Positions 1 through 8,638 of a DNA stretch of 64,000 nt are shown here, in pieces (within the stretch, counting starts at the first letter, position 1; every line of letters starts with the position of its first letter). The notes below the pieces were generated by a model, which made no database searches, was not told where the DNA came from, and was given only the letters and a program-made list of their open reading frames with translations. The translations under genes were made by a program, and so were the position numbers. The stretch is from positions 244,700 through 308,699 of the forward strand of contig DLHX01000008.1 in the NCBI GenBank assembly GCA_002483465.1. The letters run 5' to 3'. The DNA comes from Micavibrio sp. UBA7657. GTDB lineage: Bacteria > Pseudomonadota > Alphaproteobacteria > Micavibrionales > Micavibrionaceae.

Positions 1-332
1 CCCGGATGCCCCTCGCGTTCGGGGAGCGCCGCGTCACATAAGGCACAGGCCGATTGCAACGCGCTCAACGGCAAAGGTTCTGAAATGAAATGCGCCGTCG
101 GGTTCTTTGATAATTCCAGCGTGAACGACCCCAACTGGTCCGCCACCCGGCTCTGCCAGTCGACATCCACCAGGTTCCCCGGCTCCAGCGTCCCGCGCCC
201 CTTGGTCGAATGCACACCCCGCACATAACCGGCATGCCGCCCGTGATGCTCGGTCAGCAAGGAAACGACCGCCCCGTTTTCCCCGTGCGGCCGTACCGAA
301 AGCACTATCCCTTGATCCTGCCAGCGTTCCAT
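1..332 (-). CDS. recO: DNA repair protein RecO, N-terminal part (runs off window)
   Basis: Reading leftward from an ATG at 332, the frame stays open to the window edge (110 codons). The translation begins MERWQDQGIVLSVRPHGENG and continues with LLTEHHGRHAGYVRGVHS and LEPGNLVDVDW. This is the N-terminal OB-fold of alphaproteobacterial RecO, which loads RecA onto SSB-coated single-stranded DNA in RecF-pathway repair. The C-terminal helical and zinc-binding part lies outside the window. It is divergent from nadX, with about 45 bp between the start codons. An overlapping longer frame on the same strand (34-369) is low-complexity Gly/Ala/Arg and is a shadow. Confidence 0.85.
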   Translation of the reverse strand, partial: MERWQDQGIVLSVRPHGENGAVVSLLTEHHGRHAGYVRGVHSTKGRGTLEPGNLVDVDWQSRVADQLGSFTLELSKNPTAHFISEPLPLSALQSACALCDAALPEREGHP

Positions 333-377
333 GTAAGTAAACTACTCCAAACGCGCACAAGCCGCGCAATATTTAAG

Positions 378-1172
378 ATGGTTATGAATAAGAAAATTGG
401 AATAGCAGGTTTAGGGGCGATAGGCTCAGCCGTCGCCCGCGCGCTCACCACCGGCAACGGCATTGAGGCCATGACCTTGCATGCCGTCAGCGAGACCGTG
501 CCCAAACCCGAATTCAAAGTCCCGAACGTTTCGTTCGCTGAACTCGCGGATCAGTGCGACCTCGTCATAGAATGCCTGCCGCCGCATGTCGTGCCGCTGC
601 TGACCAAAGAGGTATTATCGAAAAACCGCGAGATGGTCCTCATCAGTTCCTCGGCGCTCCTGCTCCACCCCGAAATCATGGATCATCTGCGGACCTCAAC
701 GGGCCGCATCATCGTGCCAAGTGGCGCCCTGGCTGGAATAGATGCGGTTCGCGCGCTGTCGCAGGTCGGCATCAAAAGCGCCCGTATTGCGACAACCAAA
801 AAACCTGCTGGCTTCGCTGGCGCACCCTTCATCGTCAAAAACAACATCGACTTATCGAAAATAAAATCGCGCCAGAAATTATTCTCCGGCAACGCATTCG
901 AAGCCGCCCACGGCTTCCCTGCTAACGTCAATGTCGCCGTCACATTGAGTCTCGCTGGCATCGGCCCCGAGAAAACCGAAGTCGAAATCTGGGCCGACCC
1001 CGAGGCACGCGGCAACACCCATGAAATTCACGTGACCAGCGCCTACAGCACCGTCAACGCCCGCATCGAAAACCAGCCGGACCCAGCAAATCCGCGCTCT
1101 TCCGTGCTCGCCGCCCAAAGCATTGTCGCTTTACTGCGCGGCATGACTGAACCGTTAGTGGTGCGCGGATGA
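378..1172 (+). CDS. nadX: L-aspartate dehydrogenase
   Basis: NAD(P)-dependent aspartate dehydrogenase family, about 262-264 aa. It converts L-aspartate to iminoaspartate, an alternative first step of de novo NAD synthesis. The N-terminus has a Rossmann GLGAIG motif directly after the start. A conserved substrate region reads PSGALAGIDAV, and the C-terminal half contains FPANVNVAVTLSLAGIG followed by NTHEIHVTS, as in NadX. Start codons at 378 and 384 are both possible and neither has a strong Shine-Dalgarno (SD) site. The open frame reaches back to 210, but that extension has no family similarity and overlaps recO. The stop overlaps the next start (ATGA), so the two genes are translationally coupled. 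No nadA or nadC is visible nearby. Confidence 0.82.
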   Translation: MVMNKKIGIAGLGAIGSAVARALTTGNGIEAMTLHAVSETVPKPEFKVPNVSFAELADQCDLVIECLPPHVVPLLTKEVLSKNREMVLISSSALLLHPEIMDHLRTSTGRIIVPSGALAGIDAVRALSQVGIKSARIATTKKPAGFAGAPFIVKNNIDLSKIKSRQKLFSGNAFEAAHGFPANVNVAVTLSLAGIGPEKTEVEIWADPEARGNTHEIHVTSAYSTVNARIENQPDPANPRSSVLAAQSIVALLRGMTEPLVVRG

Positions 1173-1795
1173 TCCCCCTTCGCCGCTTTTATATGATCCG
1201 TCACGGCGAGACCGAAGCCAACGCCGCGCAGATTATGGCCGGTTCGCTTGACTCGCCGTTGACCCCGGCGGGCCGCGATCAGGCCCGGGCCGTGCACCTT
1301 GTCATCGAGAATTTGCGCGATAAACCCACACTTATAGTACACAGCCAGCTCTCCCTCGCCCGCGACACCGCCACTATTATAAATGAAGTGCTGAAAGTCC
1401 CGATGATCGAGGACGCCGACTTCGCCGAGATTCACGCCGGTGACCTTGAAGGCGCACCATGGACGGATTGCCATCATTTCGACGATTACCGCGATATGCC
1501 AAATGGCGAAAAGTTCGACGATTTCTTCGCGCGCGTGCGGCGGGCCAAGAACCGCATTCTCGGGTCAGAGCCCGGCCCGGTTCTGATCGTGAGTCACGGC
1601 GGCGTCTTCCGCGCCTTCACCAAACTTTATGGAATGAGCATCCCTGGCGTCCGGAATTGTCACCTTCATGAATTTATCCCCAGCCCGGGACAAAATCCGG
1701 AAACGACTCCAACCTTCCCCTGGGATGTCTGGCATTATGACTATGAAAGCGCTCTTCACCGCCGCCGCGCAGAAGATTTCATAATCAAGAGCTAA
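1169..1795 (+). CDS. Histidine phosphatase family protein (phosphoglycerate mutase-like)
   Basis: A 208-residue member of the histidine phosphatase superfamily. The RHGET signature is at residues 11-15 with catalytic His12. Supporting residues are Arg11, Arg65 in LSLARDT, a likely acid Glu87 in FAEIHAGDLEG, and His143 in VSHGG. It therefore probably hydrolyses a small phosphorylated metabolite or phosphoprotein; the substrate cannot be read from sequence. It is coupled to nadX by a 4-nt overlap, and its 3' end overlaps convergent folP by 11 nt. The C-terminal 45 residues are rich in Trp, Tyr and His and diverge from canonical GpmB/CobC. Confidence 0.85.
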   Translation: MIPLRRFYMIRHGETEANAAQIMAGSLDSPLTPAGRDQARAVHLVIENLRDKPTLIVHSQLSLARDTATIINEVLKVPMIEDADFAEIHAGDLEGAPWTDCHHFDDYRDMPNGEKFDDFFARVRRAKNRILGSEPGPVLIVSHGGVFRAFTKLYGMSIPGVRNCHLHEFIPSPGQNPETTPTFPWDVWHYDYESALHRRRAEDFIIKS

Positions 1796-2624
1796 CCGCC
1801 TGCCAGGTTTTGAAAGCGGCAACCGTTTCCTTCACATCATGAACTCTGTAAACCTGCACGCCCTGGGATAACCCCCACAATGCGGCGGCAATTGAACCGG
1901 AAACGCGCTCCTCCGGTTTTACCCCGCCGGAGATTTTCTCGAGGAAACTTTTCCGCGACGCTCCCAGCATGATCGGCACACCTAAATCATGAAATCGTTT
2001 TATATTTCTGAGTATTGCAACATTATGCTCAAGCGTTTTTCCAAAACCGAGCCCTGGATCACAAACAAGCATTTTAGTTTCGATACGCCGCGTCTCACAT
2101 GCTTTTATACGCTGCTGTAAATATTGAAAAATATCTTCAACGACATTGTTATAGCTTGGATTCTTCTGCATTGTCTGCGGCGTGCCCTGCATATGCATGA
2201 GAAACACAGGCACTTTCGCCGCCGCCACAACGTCGAGGCTGTGGATATCATGGGATAACCCGCTTATGTCGTTGATTGCATTGGCTCCTGCGGCCAGAGC
2301 CGCCTCCATTGTCTTTGCATTCCGTGTATCTATGGAAATCCAAGGCACAACCCCCTTCAATCCCTTGATCACCGGCACCACGCGGCGGATTTCCTCTGCC
2401 GCATCAATCACTTCCGCACCCGGCCGCGTCGACTCTCCGCCGATATCCAGGATGTGCGCCCCTTCCCGGCCTAGGCGCAGCCCATGCTCTATCGCCTTGT
2501 CCGGATTAAAAAACTTCCCGCCGTCGGAGAAACTATCCGGCGTCACATTTATTATTCCCATAACGTGCGGACCACCTCCGAAAACATGAGTGTCACGGAG
2601 TTTCAGCTGAACCGGCTGGGTCAT
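1785..2624 (-). CDS. folP: Dihydropteroate synthase
   Basis: Condenses p-aminobenzoate with 7,8-dihydropterin pyrophosphate in folate synthesis and is the sulfonamide target. A TIM-barrel protein of 279 aa, normal for the family. Signature loop 1, NVTPDSFSDGG, is at residues 26-36; loop 2, GGESTRPGA, is at 62-70. SIDT and NDISG follow, with GLGFGK and the C-terminal SRKSF phosphate-binding motif. The start codon overlaps the folK stop (ATGA), so folK-folP is a coupled operon. The 3' end overlaps the convergent phosphatase gene slightly. Confidence 0.96.
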   Translation of the reverse strand: MTQPVQLKLRDTHVFGGGPHVMGIINVTPDSFSDGGKFFNPDKAIEHGLRLGREGAHILDIGGESTRPGAEVIDAAEEIRRVVPVIKGLKGVVPWISIDTRNAKTMEAALAAGANAINDISGLSHDIHSLDVVAAAKVPVFLMHMQGTPQTMQKNPSYNNVVEDIFQYLQQRIKACETRRIETKMLVCDPGLGFGKTLEHNVAILRNIKRFHDLGVPIMLGASRKSFLEKISGGVKPEERVSGSIAAALWGLSQGVQVYRVHDVKETVAAFKTWQAVSS

Positions 2625-3115
2625 GCCTGCGCCCCTGTTTCACGTGAAACTTTTTCTGGCAAACTGTGGAAAAGTTCTGTGGCTGTTAGCTTGAGCAGTG
2701 GATGAATCCATTCCGGTGCGATCTCGCACAAAGGTCCAAGCACGAAATCCCGCTGGTGCATCCTCGGATGCGGGACCAGAACCCCTTCCCCCGTCATCAC
2801 CACCCCGTCATAGGCCAGCAAATCGAGGTCCAGGACGCGGGCGGCATTCCTCTCGGCATCTTCCCGGCCAAATTCCCGCTCTATCTCCTTGAGAACGTCG
2901 TGCAGCGCCTGCGGCCCCAACCCGGTGGCCACTGAAATAACCGCGTTCCGGTAATCCGGCTGGTCAGAAACCGGCACAGGTGACGTTACAATCGTCGCGG
3001 AAGACTTCAGAACGGCAATTCCCCGCCCCGCCAGTTCAGCCTTGGCCGCCTCCAGCGTATGCTCAGGATTTCCATAGCTTGATGGTAAATTGGCCCCCAG
3101 GGCAATCAGGATCAA
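2621..3115 (-). CDS. folK: 2-amino-4-hydroxy-6-hydroxymethyldihydropteridine pyrophosphokinase (HPPK)
   Basis: Transfers pyrophosphate from ATP to 6-hydroxymethyl-7,8-dihydropterin, the step before FolP. The ILIALGANL start region, RVLDLDLLAYD Mg/ATP motif and HPRMHQRDFVLGPLCEI are diagnostic. No ATG is available. I chose TTG at 3115 because an AGGAG lies 8 nt upstream and the protein then begins exactly at the family's first strand (164 aa). An upstream TTG at 3151 would add 12 residues, but its SD spacing is too short. Translation is coupled to folP. One copy of the dispersed hairpin repeat lies upstream. Confidence 0.9.
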   Translation of the reverse strand: MILIALGANLPSSYGNPEHTLEAAKAELAGRGIAVLKSSATIVTSPVPVSDQPDYRNAVISVATGLGPQALHDVLKEIEREFGREDAERNAARVLDLDLLAYDGVVMTGEGVLVPHPRMHQRDFVLGPLCEIAPEWIHPLLKLTATELFHSLPEKVSRETGAQA

Positions 3116-3178
3116 CGGCAACTCTCCTTTGAAGCAGCCGTTATACTGCAATCCACCTCATTTATTGAAGCAGAATGT

Positions 3179-3268
3179 GCCGAAAACCGGGCCTTTCGAG
3201 ACCCGCATCGCAGAATACATAATGGCATTTGAGAAGCGGAAGCGCAGAAAGGCCCGCGTTTGCAGGCC
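3179..3268. repeat. Dispersed hairpin repeat, copy 1 (90 bp)
   Basis: One of three copies in the window (others 55,323-55,444 and 60,905-60,993). All share the outer ends GCCGAAAA-like and TTTGCAGGCC, and a core with GCATCGCAGAATAC and GAGAAGCGGAAGCGCAG. The arms flanking the core are copy-specific but perfectly complementary; here 3188-3196 (CGGGCCTTT) pairs with 3248-3256 (AAAGGCCCG). The core can form a nested hairpin. It sits about 26 nt past the stop of the leftward mepK-like gene, upstream of folK. Confidence 0.85.
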
Positions 3269-3294
3269 ATTCTGTAAAAATAAATCAGGTGGAT

Positions 3295-3903
3295 TTACCA
3301 GGTGCGGACATCGCCAGTATCAACATGCACAAAGTCGCTGCGCGGATAATAACCAACGCCGCCGGCTTTCAGGCCGCAGGCAATCGCTCTGATCCGCTTG
3401 CTGCTGTAATCATCCGCCCTGATGTCGATGGCCTGGCCGTACATATGTAAAGAATTCTTGGCGACGCCCGTTTTTTCCGAATTATGACGAAGCATGGCGT
3501 TGGTTTTCGGACTGCGGTAACCGGAAAGAACTTCCATCGGCTTCCCCGTCCCCATTTTATTCTGAATAATGCTGACGAGGTCGAGGACATGCGGGTCCAT
3601 CGGGAAAACTTCATGCGTCCGGAAGTCGCGCAGGACATAATTCATCCGCTTGAAGGCATCCGGCAGGTATTTGTCACCCACCCGGTAAACGCCCGAATAG
3701 CTCTCGCCCGTATGGGCATGCTTGAAAGCAACGCGCCATTGCGACTGACCGGCTGCATAAGCCGATTTCGCGGAAATAAGGGGAACGGATGCGGCGAGGA
3801 AACCTAAAAGCCCCATTTTCAGAACGTCGCGGCGCTCGATATGGGTAGAATTTTCACCAAAAAAATTGCGAGATTTCAACTTTGACTCAAGGCTGTCAAA
3901 CAT
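3295..3903 (-). CDS. mepK: Tat-exported murein endopeptidase, YcbK/MepK family (DUF882)
   Basis: Peptidase M15-type protein of 202 aa. In E. coli, MepK cleaves 3-3 crosslinks in peptidoglycan. The N-terminus has a twin-arginine-like ERRDVLKMG followed by a hydrophobic stretch ending ANA-like SAYA. The metal motif SxHxxGxAxD is present as SLHMYGQAID (His153, Asp160), with a later FVHVDTG (His193). I chose the ATG at 3903 because AAAGGA lies 6 nt upstream; a TTG at 3921 is the only longer option. It follows an LdtD-type L,D-transpeptidase, the same pairing as ycbB-ycbK in enterobacteria. This suggests matched making and cutting of 3-3 crosslinks. Confidence 0.85.
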   Translation of the reverse strand: MFDSLESKLKSRNFFGENSTHIERRDVLKMGLLGFLAASVPLISAKSAYAAGQSQWRVAFKHAHTGESYSGVYRVGDKYLPDAFKRMNYVLRDFRTHEVFPMDPHVLDLVSIIQNKMGTGKPMEVLSGYRSPKTNAMLRHNSEKTGVAKNSLHMYGQAIDIRADDYSSKRIRAIACGLKAGGVGYYPRSDFVHVDTGDVRTW

Positions 3904-3965
3904 GGAAATTCCTTTATTCAATTAATCATTTTTATGTTGATTGTTTATTCGATTGAGAAGAAGAC

Positions 3966-3987
3966 CCGGAACTTATTTGGATTCCGG
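3966..3987 (-). terminator. Possible weak terminator hairpin after the L,D-transpeptidase gene
   Basis: CCGGAA (3966-3971) pairs with TTCCGG (3982-3987). On the minus strand it lies 20 nt past the ldtD stop and is followed by a pyrimidine-rich TCTTCTTCTC rather than a clean T-run. It may only partly separate ldtD from mepK. Confidence 0.35.
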
Positions 3988-4006
3988 CGGGCTGTAAAGA
4001 GGGATC

Positions 4007-5764
4007 TTAATCCTCTTCCCCCAGCGACGCAAGTTTTTGCCGGGGATTATTAGTCATAACTTCATTATGACTTGCCAGGGAAACACCGTCAACCTTTTCG
4101 AGCGCGTCGGCCAAAGTTTTATCGCGCCCGTAAATATCGCGGCCGAACACCACGCGGCCCTGATCGTCGATCCAGACCGTATAGTACAGAATATAAACGG
4201 GAATTTTGTTGGTGATCAGCCTGTCGCTGGTCCGGCCCTGTGCGATGATCGAAGTGATTTTAGCTAAATCCCATCCTTTGTCGGACGACATGATGAACTC
4301 GGCGACCTTAAGCGGCTCCTTCATCCGGATGCAGCCGGACGAAAGCGCCCGCGCGTATTTGTCGAAATATTCCTTCTGGTTGGTGTCGTGCAGATAGATG
4401 CTGTATTTGTTCGGCATCAAAACCCGGACCCGCCCAAGCGGATTGGCCGAGCCCGGCACCTGCACCATGTTAAGCACATTCAGGTCGGCATTTGTGACCC
4501 GCTCCCAATCCACCGCCGACGGGTCAAGTGTTTCAAGACCCTTCTCACCGCGATAGGTCAGCTCGATGCCCTTGTTGGTGAGATACCACGGATCCTCGCG
4601 CAGCTTCGGTAATATGTCTTCTTTCTTGATGGTCGGCGGCACCGTCCAGTCCGGATTGAATCGTATTCCCGTAATGTCGGTCACTATGGCGGGCGTCGCA
4701 CGCTCGGGCCGCCCGACAATCACCTGCATCTCGAATTCAACGCCGGTGCTGTTGACGGCCCACAGCGTCGCAGCCGGAATGTTCACAACGATAAATTTTT
4801 CAGGCCTTTCCTGCCCCTCCATCCACCGCAACCGTTCCATATTGACCTTCAGTTGCAATATGCGGTCGCGGTTCGTCCGGTTCAAAGCTGCCAGCGTGTC
4901 CAGCCCGATAATCCCGTCATCCTTCAGCCCTTCGGCTCTCTGGAATTTGGTCAAGGCGGCAAAAAGCGCGTCATCATAAAGCACCGGGTCGGATGTCTGC
5001 TGGGCGGCACCCAGACGTGCCCGCAGCCCCGCAATATTCTTATGCCGCGATCCCGGTTTGATGACTGCCCCGCCGAAATCGAGCGGCAGATATTTCGCAT
5101 AAGCGGCTTCATCCTGTTTGCTTAAATCAGCTAACGCTTCTTTCAGGCGCTTGTAAGTCGCACTCTTCGGCTCCATGTCCGCGAAAATCGATTGGATGTT
5201 TCTGGATTCGGCGATTCTTTGCAAAATGACCCGCGCCTGCACCGGCGGCGCCAGCGGCGCGATCTCCCCGCGCAACGCCTGCCCGCCGAGATGATACCCC
5301 GTCATGTCACGGGCATATTTAATGGCAGCGTCACTCAGGAACAGCTCGAGCTCTGCCCGCAACGTTTCATCCCGCTCGCCGACCCGGTCGGCAATCTGGC
5401 GCGAATTGTAACGCTCGGGGTTCAGGCCATGCGCACGCGCATTATCGATGAAGGCGGCAAACTGTTTGATTTTTTGCGAGCCGCCGCTGCCGGTCCAGAC
5501 CGGCTGACCCTCCCGTGAGGCGTAAAAGGCGCGGATCTCGTCCGCCTGCCCCATCGGCATATCGCCGATCCGGCCCGACTCAAGAAACTTCGCGAGCGCC
5601 GCGTGATCGATAGAGGACGGGTTGTAAAACCCGCCGAACGTTTTTTTGACCTGGGAAAACTGGGCTAAGGAAGGTTCATGTGAAACGATAAGGCCTGTGC
5701 ACGCAATTGTGGATATCGCGAGCAACATTTTGATTTTGCGGTTGAATATAAATCGTCCGGGCAT
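4007..5764 (-). CDS. ldtD: L,D-transpeptidase, YcbB/LdtD family
   Basis: A 585-residue exported enzyme that forms meso-DAP to meso-DAP (3-3) peptidoglycan crosslinks. It has an N-terminal signal segment (hydrophobic residues about 13-27), then the YcbB scaffold region. A peptidoglycan-binding-like repeat containing LTKFQRAEGLKDDGIIGLDT follows. The YkuD catalytic domain has IYLHDTNQKEYF and SSGCIRM; Cys478 is the nucleophile. LdtD-family length is about 600 aa, so it looks complete. The start at 5764 has only a weak SD, and an internal ATG at codon 13 is an alternative. The neighbouring mepK-like gene supports the assignment. Confidence 0.92.
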   Translation of the reverse strand: MPGRFIFNRKIKMLLAISTIACTGLIVSHEPSLAQFSQVKKTFGGFYNPSSIDHAALAKFLESGRIGDMPMGQADEIRAFYASREGQPVWTGSGGSQKIKQFAAFIDNARAHGLNPERYNSRQIADRVGERDETLRAELELFLSDAAIKYARDMTGYHLGGQALRGEIAPLAPPVQARVILQRIAESRNIQSIFADMEPKSATYKRLKEALADLSKQDEAAYAKYLPLDFGGAVIKPGSRHKNIAGLRARLGAAQQTSDPVLYDDALFAALTKFQRAEGLKDDGIIGLDTLAALNRTNRDRILQLKVNMERLRWMEGQERPEKFIVVNIPAATLWAVNSTGVEFEMQVIVGRPERATPAIVTDITGIRFNPDWTVPPTIKKEDILPKLREDPWYLTNKGIELTYRGEKGLETLDPSAVDWERVTNADLNVLNMVQVPGSANPLGRVRVLMPNKYSIYLHDTNQKEYFDKYARALSSGCIRMKEPLKVAEFIMSSDKGWDLAKITSIIAQGRTSDRLITNKIPVYILYYTVWIDDQGRVVFGRDIYGRDKTLADALEKVDGVSLASHNEVMTNNPRQKLASLGEED

Positions 5765-5841
5765 GAACCACTCAAAAAACAGGCATCATACCAACGTGTG
5801 GCCTGCTCTTAAGATCCTACCACAAAGGACTTAACAGTGCA

Positions 5842-6318
5842 TTATCGGTGGAGATCTATGGATTCCAGAATTTCACGGGCATGTGCTTCCACCTCGGGAT
5901 CAGGCTCAGCATCGAATACAGAATCAAACGTCTCGGAAGACATCTCGATGGAAAATTGGCCTTTATACATGCCGCCCAGCTGGATTGTGGGATGAATAGC
6001 ATGAGCTGACCCGGCTTTTTGCCTGAAAGCCTCTGTTATTTGCCGGGCCTTGCCGCTGCTATGATCAACATCGGGAAATATAAGGCTGACGGTTCTGCCG
6101 TCGTTGCGACCGGCAATATTGTTTTCCCCGGCCAGCAATTGCACGGACATGGGCACGAAAATAGCGGAACCTAAAGTCTGGTAGTCGCAGTTTGAGTGGG
6201 TATTAAAATCGCCGCGACCCGGATATGCATCGTGCATCTCGAAGGCGGGATGAAAGTCCGTCTCGGCATCACGCATTGAACCAAAAAATCTGCGTATTTG
6301 ATCGTAAGTGATATCCAT
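5842..6318 (-). CDS. Hypothetical protein (158 aa)
   Basis: I do not recognise a family. The product is soluble, acidic at the C-terminus, and has no signal peptide or membrane segment. It contains an aromatic/His-rich N-terminal stretch (FHPAFEMHDAYPGRGDF) and a central LIFPDVDHSSGKA. The ATG at 6318 was chosen because AAAGGA sits 9 nt upstream; an in-frame ATG at 6327 is too close to that site. It lies between ilvD and ldtD on the same strand, with 56 bp to ilvD, and could be cotranscribed downstream of ilvD. No function is proposed. Confidence 0.65.
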   Translation of the reverse strand: MDITYDQIRRFFGSMRDAETDFHPAFEMHDAYPGRGDFNTHSNCDYQTLGSAIFVPMSVQLLAGENNIAGRNDGRTVSLIFPDVDHSSGKARQITEAFRQKAGSAHAIHPTIQLGGMYKGQFSIEMSSETFDSVFDAEPDPEVEAHAREILESIDLHR

Positions 6319-6374
6319 GATGTCCATTCCTTTCGTCTCGGAATATACAAAGTCACGATAATTATGTCAACGAA

Positions 6375-8132
6375 CTAAAGGTCCACAAAAGTATGGGTCT
6401 CGCCCTTGCCGCCGCCATGGGTCACGGCGCCGTCTCGCGCCGGGCCAACCAGCTTCGCATATTTCTGCAGCGCGCCGGAATTATAGTTCGTCTTGCGCGG
6501 CTTCCATTTTTTCCTGCGCGCCTTGAGTTCAGAAGCCGAAAGCTTCACATCCAGCGTGCCCTTCTTGGCATCGATGCGGATGATGTCGCCGTTCTTGATC
6601 AGCGCAATCGGACCGCCGACGCCCGCTTCCGGACCAAGGTGACCAACACACAGTCCACGCGTACCACCCGAAAATCTTCCATCCGTAATCAGCGCAACCT
6701 TGCCGCCCTTGCCCTGGCCGTAGAGCGCCGCCGTGGTCGAAAGCATTTCACGCATGCCGGGTCCGCCGACAGGACCTTCATAACGAACGACGAGCACTTC
6801 GCCGTCCTTGAACTTGCCCGCCTGCACGGCTTCGAAACATTTATCCTCGCCATCGAACACCCGCGCCTTGCCTTCGAACACGATATCCTCTTCGGCCATG
6901 CCAGCGATTTTGACGATGGCACCTTCGGGCGCGAGATTACCTTTCAGCACAACAACACCGCCGGTTTTATATATAGGCTTTTTCACTGGAAAGACCACGT
7001 CCTGGTTACCGGGAAGTTTCACGCCCTCGAGATTTTCGGCAATCGTCTTGCCGGTGACGGTGATGCAATCGCCGTGAATGTATCCGTGATCCAGCAATTC
7101 CTTGAGCACGATACCAACGCCGCCGACTTCGTAGAGATCCTTCGCGACATATTTCCCGCCGGGACGGAGGTTCGCGAGATACGGCGTCTTTTTGAAAATC
7201 CTGCCGACATCGAACATATCGAATTTGATTCCGGCTTCATGCGCAATCGCTGGCAAATGCAAAGCCGCGTTCGTCGAACCGCCCGTCGCAGCGACAATCG
7301 CCGCCGCGTTCTCAAGCGCGCGTTTAGTCACGATATCCCGCGGATATGGCCCGCCGCTTTTAATCAGGCGCATGACCGCCTCACCTGACGCTTCCGCATA
7401 TTCATCGCGGCTCTCATAAACGGCCGGAGCACCGGCCGAATTCGGCAGCGCAAGCCCCATCGCTTCGGACACGCACGCCATCGTGTTGGCGGTAAACTGA
7501 CCGCCGCACGCACCTGCGCCCGGAAGCGCGCCGCATTCACATTCTTTCAGTTGTTTATCATTGATCTTGCCGACCGCGTGCTCGCCGACGGCCTCGAACA
7601 CCGTCACGATGTCGGCATCTCGCCCACGGAACTTGCCCGGCAAAATCGTGCCGCCATACATGAACACAGATGGCACGTTGAGACGCACCATCGCCATCAT
7701 CATGCCCGGGAGCGACTTGTCGCATCCGGCTAAACCGACCAGCCCGTCATAGCAATGACCGCGCATCGTCAGTTCAACCGAGTCAGCAATGACTTCCCGT
7801 GACACCAGCGAAGACCGCATGCCTTCATGGCCCATCGCGATACCGTCGGTGACAGTAATCGTCGTGAATTCGCGCGGCGTGCCCTGACCCGAACTTACGC
7901 CCTTCTTCACCGCTTGCGCCTGACGCGAGAGCGCAATGTTGCACGGCGCAGCTTCGTTCCAGCAAGTCGCAACGCCGACCAGCGGTCTCGCAATATCTTC
8001 ATCGCCCAGCCCCATGGCGCGCAGCATCGCACGGTGCGGCGCGCTCTTGGCTCCTACCGTCACGTAGCGTGAAACGAGTTTGCTTTTGTCCCAGCCTTTC
8101 GGGTGGGCGCGGGTTTTATTGAAGACTGTCAT
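6375..8132 (-). CDS. ilvD: Dihydroxy-acid dehydratase
   Basis: Fe-S enzyme that dehydrates 2,3-dihydroxy-isovalerate and -methylvalerate in valine and isoleucine synthesis. The 585 aa length fits the short IlvD subgroup. The likely cluster cysteines are Cys64 (AAPCN), Cys137 (GCDKSLPGM) and Cys209 (GAGACGGQFTANT). The C-terminal domain has GRFSGGTRGLCVGH. A 331-aa open frame on the opposite strand (6393-7388) is an antisense shadow. ilvE lies 31 kb away, so the pathway is not clustered here. Confidence 0.96.
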   Translation of the reverse strand: MTVFNKTRAHPKGWDKSKLVSRYVTVGAKSAPHRAMLRAMGLGDEDIARPLVGVATCWNEAAPCNIALSRQAQAVKKGVSSGQGTPREFTTITVTDGIAMGHEGMRSSLVSREVIADSVELTMRGHCYDGLVGLAGCDKSLPGMMMAMVRLNVPSVFMYGGTILPGKFRGRDADIVTVFEAVGEHAVGKINDKQLKECECGALPGAGACGGQFTANTMACVSEAMGLALPNSAGAPAVYESRDEYAEASGEAVMRLIKSGGPYPRDIVTKRALENAAAIVAATGGSTNAALHLPAIAHEAGIKFDMFDVGRIFKKTPYLANLRPGGKYVAKDLYEVGGVGIVLKELLDHGYIHGDCITVTGKTIAENLEGVKLPGNQDVVFPVKKPIYKTGGVVVLKGNLAPEGAIVKIAGMAEEDIVFEGKARVFDGEDKCFEAVQAGKFKDGEVLVVRYEGPVGGPGMREMLSTTAALYGQGKGGKVALITDGRFSGGTRGLCVGHLGPEAGVGGPIALIKNGDIIRIDAKKGTLDVKLSASELKARRKKWKPRKTNYNSGALQKYAKLVGPARDGAVTHGGGKGETHTFVDL

Positions 8133-8143
8133 GGAGAAGTGTT

Positions 8144-8638
8144 TTAAGCCGTGGCCTTGTCTTTGTCTACCAGTACCGCTTCGTTATAGGCGCGGCGCAC
8201 AGCGACCCCGTTGGCGACATAAGGAATGACGATGAAACGACTGCCCGTTCCCATCAGCACAACGTTGGAATAGCCCATGATATAACCGGGCAACATGCGC
8301 TCCAGCTCCATGCTTTCCAGTTTATCGAAATGCATATCGACCACATCGACCTGCAGGATGCCGTAACGCGCCAGCACCCGCTTGTTGGTGATGACCAGCA
8401 TCAAAATCTCTTTCTTGATGATCGCGTAAATCGCCATCAGGACCGCAACGACGCCCAGCAGCATGCCGAGCTGTACAATCCCGGTCAGCAGCGTAAACAA
8501 AACCGCGATGATGAACACCGCCGCCGCCTTCCAGAAAATGCCGTTATGAATGACCGCGCTCTCGATAATGACCTCGCCGGGCAACAACCTTTCCTCGGCG
8601 GCAGACGCTTTCTTGCCAGAAGTGCTCTCAGTGCTCAT
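8144..8638 (-). CDS. PH domain-containing membrane protein (bPH2/DUF304-like)
   Basis: A 164-aa protein with two closely spaced hydrophobic segments at about residues 36-74. A bacterial PH-like domain follows, with the typical ITNKRVLARYGILQVDVVDMHFDKLESM core. Such domains are membrane-tethered; their ligands are mostly unknown. The start overlaps the stop of the upstream PH-domain gene by 4 nt and has GAGG 5 nt upstream, so the pair is translationally coupled and may form a heteromer. It lies 11 bp upstream of ilvD. Confidence 0.8.
   Translation of the reverse strand: MSTESTSGKKASAAEERLLPGEVIIESAVIHNGIFWKAAAVFIIAVLFTLLTGIVQLGMLLGVVAVLMAIYAIIKKEILMLVITNKRVLARYGILQVDVVDMHFDKLESMELERMLPGYIMGYSNVVLMGTGSRFIVIPYVANGVAVRRAYNEAVLVDKDKATA

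Noticed and set aside
6393..7388. A 331-codon open frame on the plus strand
   Set aside because: It is fully antisense to ilvD, whose motifs are intact. Its translation is low-complexity and matches no family pattern.
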